This document shows positions 4,698 through 5,055 of a stretch of 5,055 bases of DNA, piece after piece; the first letter of the stretch is position 1; every line of letters starts with the position of its first letter. Below the pieces are notes generated by a model. That model did not search any database. It had not been told where the DNA came from and was given only the letters and a program-made list of their open reading frames with translations. The DNA comes from Candidatus Nanopelagicales bacterium (GTDB taxonomy: Bacteria; Actinomycetota; Actinomycetes; S36-B12): positions 1 to 5,055 of the forward strand of contig JAGYOB010000367.1 in NCBI GenBank assembly GCA_018399515.1. Reading direction: 5' to 3'. The translations under genes were made by a program, and so were the position numbers.

Positions 4698-5055
4698 ATG
4701 GCTCGATCCTCGAGCGCGGGTACGCGCGCCCCGAAACGACCGGCGGCCAAAAGCCCCGCCACGTCGCGGTCAACGGGTGGGCGCTCGGCTGGTAAGCGGT
4801 CCTCGGGGTCCCGGTCGACGTCGAAGAGATCGCCTCGTGCAACGTCATCGCGCGGTCCCCGAACCGGACCTGGGCCGCTGACTCGAGGGTTGGTCTCGAT
4901 TGGTCGCGGTCTGCGGGGAATGTGGTTGGCGCTCGCTTCCGTTCTGGGTTCTGGCGTTCGTCGGGTGGGTCACGGTGCCCGCGACCTCGATGATGTGCAT
5001 CGTCGAGATGGTCTAGGGCTGCTCTTGGCTGCTCTGGCCGTCATTGCGGCGGCCG
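4698..5055 (+). CDS. ftsK: DNA translocase FtsK, N-terminal part, 3' truncated by window edge
   Basis: FtsK/SpoIIIE proteins sit at the division septum and pump chromosomal DNA with a C-terminal RecA-like motor. Only 119 residues are in the window, so the motor and gamma domains are not seen. Residues 1-60 are a low-complexity, strongly basic S/R/K/P/T-rich cytoplasmic tail. Next comes GRGLRGMWLALASVLGSGVRRVGHGARDLDDVHRRDG (69-105), and then the start of a first membrane helix, GLGLLLAALAVIAAA (105-119). The basic tail, the (D/N)L-D-x-x-H-R-(R/K)-D-G block and the helix just after it match the N-terminus of Streptomyces FtsK as I remember it. The position after rnj is the conserved ftsK location. 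ATG 4698 is preferred; GTG 4692, two codons upstream in frame, is an alternative. The nearest purine-rich site, AGGGG at 4671-4675, is too far for a normal ribosome site. The identity rests on N-terminal similarity plus synteny. Confidence 0.85.
   Translation, partial: MARSSSAGTRAPKRPAAKSPATSRSTGGRSAGKRSSGSRSTSKRSPRATSSRGPRTGPGPLTRGLVSIGRGLRGMWLALASVLGSGVRRVGHGARDLDDVHRRDGLGLLLAALAVIAAA

Noticed and set aside
4550..4762. 70-codon - strand frame across the palindrome, G-rich tract and ftsK start
   Set aside because: The product is low-complexity proline/threonine-rich, translated from G-rich spacer DNA, and overlaps the ftsK N-terminus; not a credible gene.
4698..4880. Basic low-complexity start of ftsK considered as a histone-like or mycobacterial HupB-type tail
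   Set aside because: The stretch is followed in frame by the FtsK-like amphipathic block and a membrane helix, and FtsK proteins of actinomycetes commonly begin with such a tail.
1..5055. High density of GATC, TCGA and CGAT words
   Set aside because: They follow from frequent GAT, GTC, ATC and TCG codons in the coding frames; no clustering suggesting an origin or methylation-controlled site was seen.

Overview
The window looks like core chromosome of a high-GC actinomycete (Actinomycetota). The reasons are G+C-rich third codon positions, GTG and TTG starts, and the gene order thyX - dapA - rnj - ftsK, which is conserved in Streptomyces and, with small insertions, in Mycobacterium (Rv2754c-Rv2752c, Rv2748c). 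The proteins read like Streptomyces-type ThyX, DapA, RNase J and FtsK. I cannot place the genus from sequence alone.

Layout, left to right. (1) Positions 2-478: the 3' end of an FAD-linked oxidase of the alkyl-DHAP-synthase-like group, + strand, cut by the left edge. (2) Positions 479-524: a short convergent gap with a 7-bp hairpin that could terminate both neighbours. (3) Positions 525-1058: a GNAT acetyltransferase on the - strand with a GTG start. (4) Positions 1059-1108: a 50-bp divergent promoter region. (5) Positions 1109-4483: a tight + strand unit of thyX (flavin-dependent thymidylate synthase), dapA (4-hydroxy-tetrahydrodipicolinate synthase; TTG start, 19-nt gap after thyX) and rnj (ribonuclease J; GTG start overlapping the dapA stop by 4 nt). 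(6) Positions 4484-4697: a 214-bp intergenic region with unusual structure: a C-rich tract, a perfect 25-bp inverted repeat of relatively low GC, a long G-rich tract with a canonical G-quadruplex pattern, a small 7-bp hairpin and a possible leaderless promoter. (7) From 4698: the 5' end of ftsK, running off the right edge.

The + strand unit joins dTMP synthesis (thyX), lysine/diaminopimelate precursor synthesis for peptidoglycan (dapA) and mRNA/rRNA processing (rnj). It is followed by the separately punctuated division DNA translocase gene ftsK. These are housekeeping genes. I found no sign of a mobile element, CRISPR array, RNA gene or new multi-gene system. The one element not explained by ordinary gene content is the long palindrome between rnj and ftsK with its C-rich and G-rich flanks.
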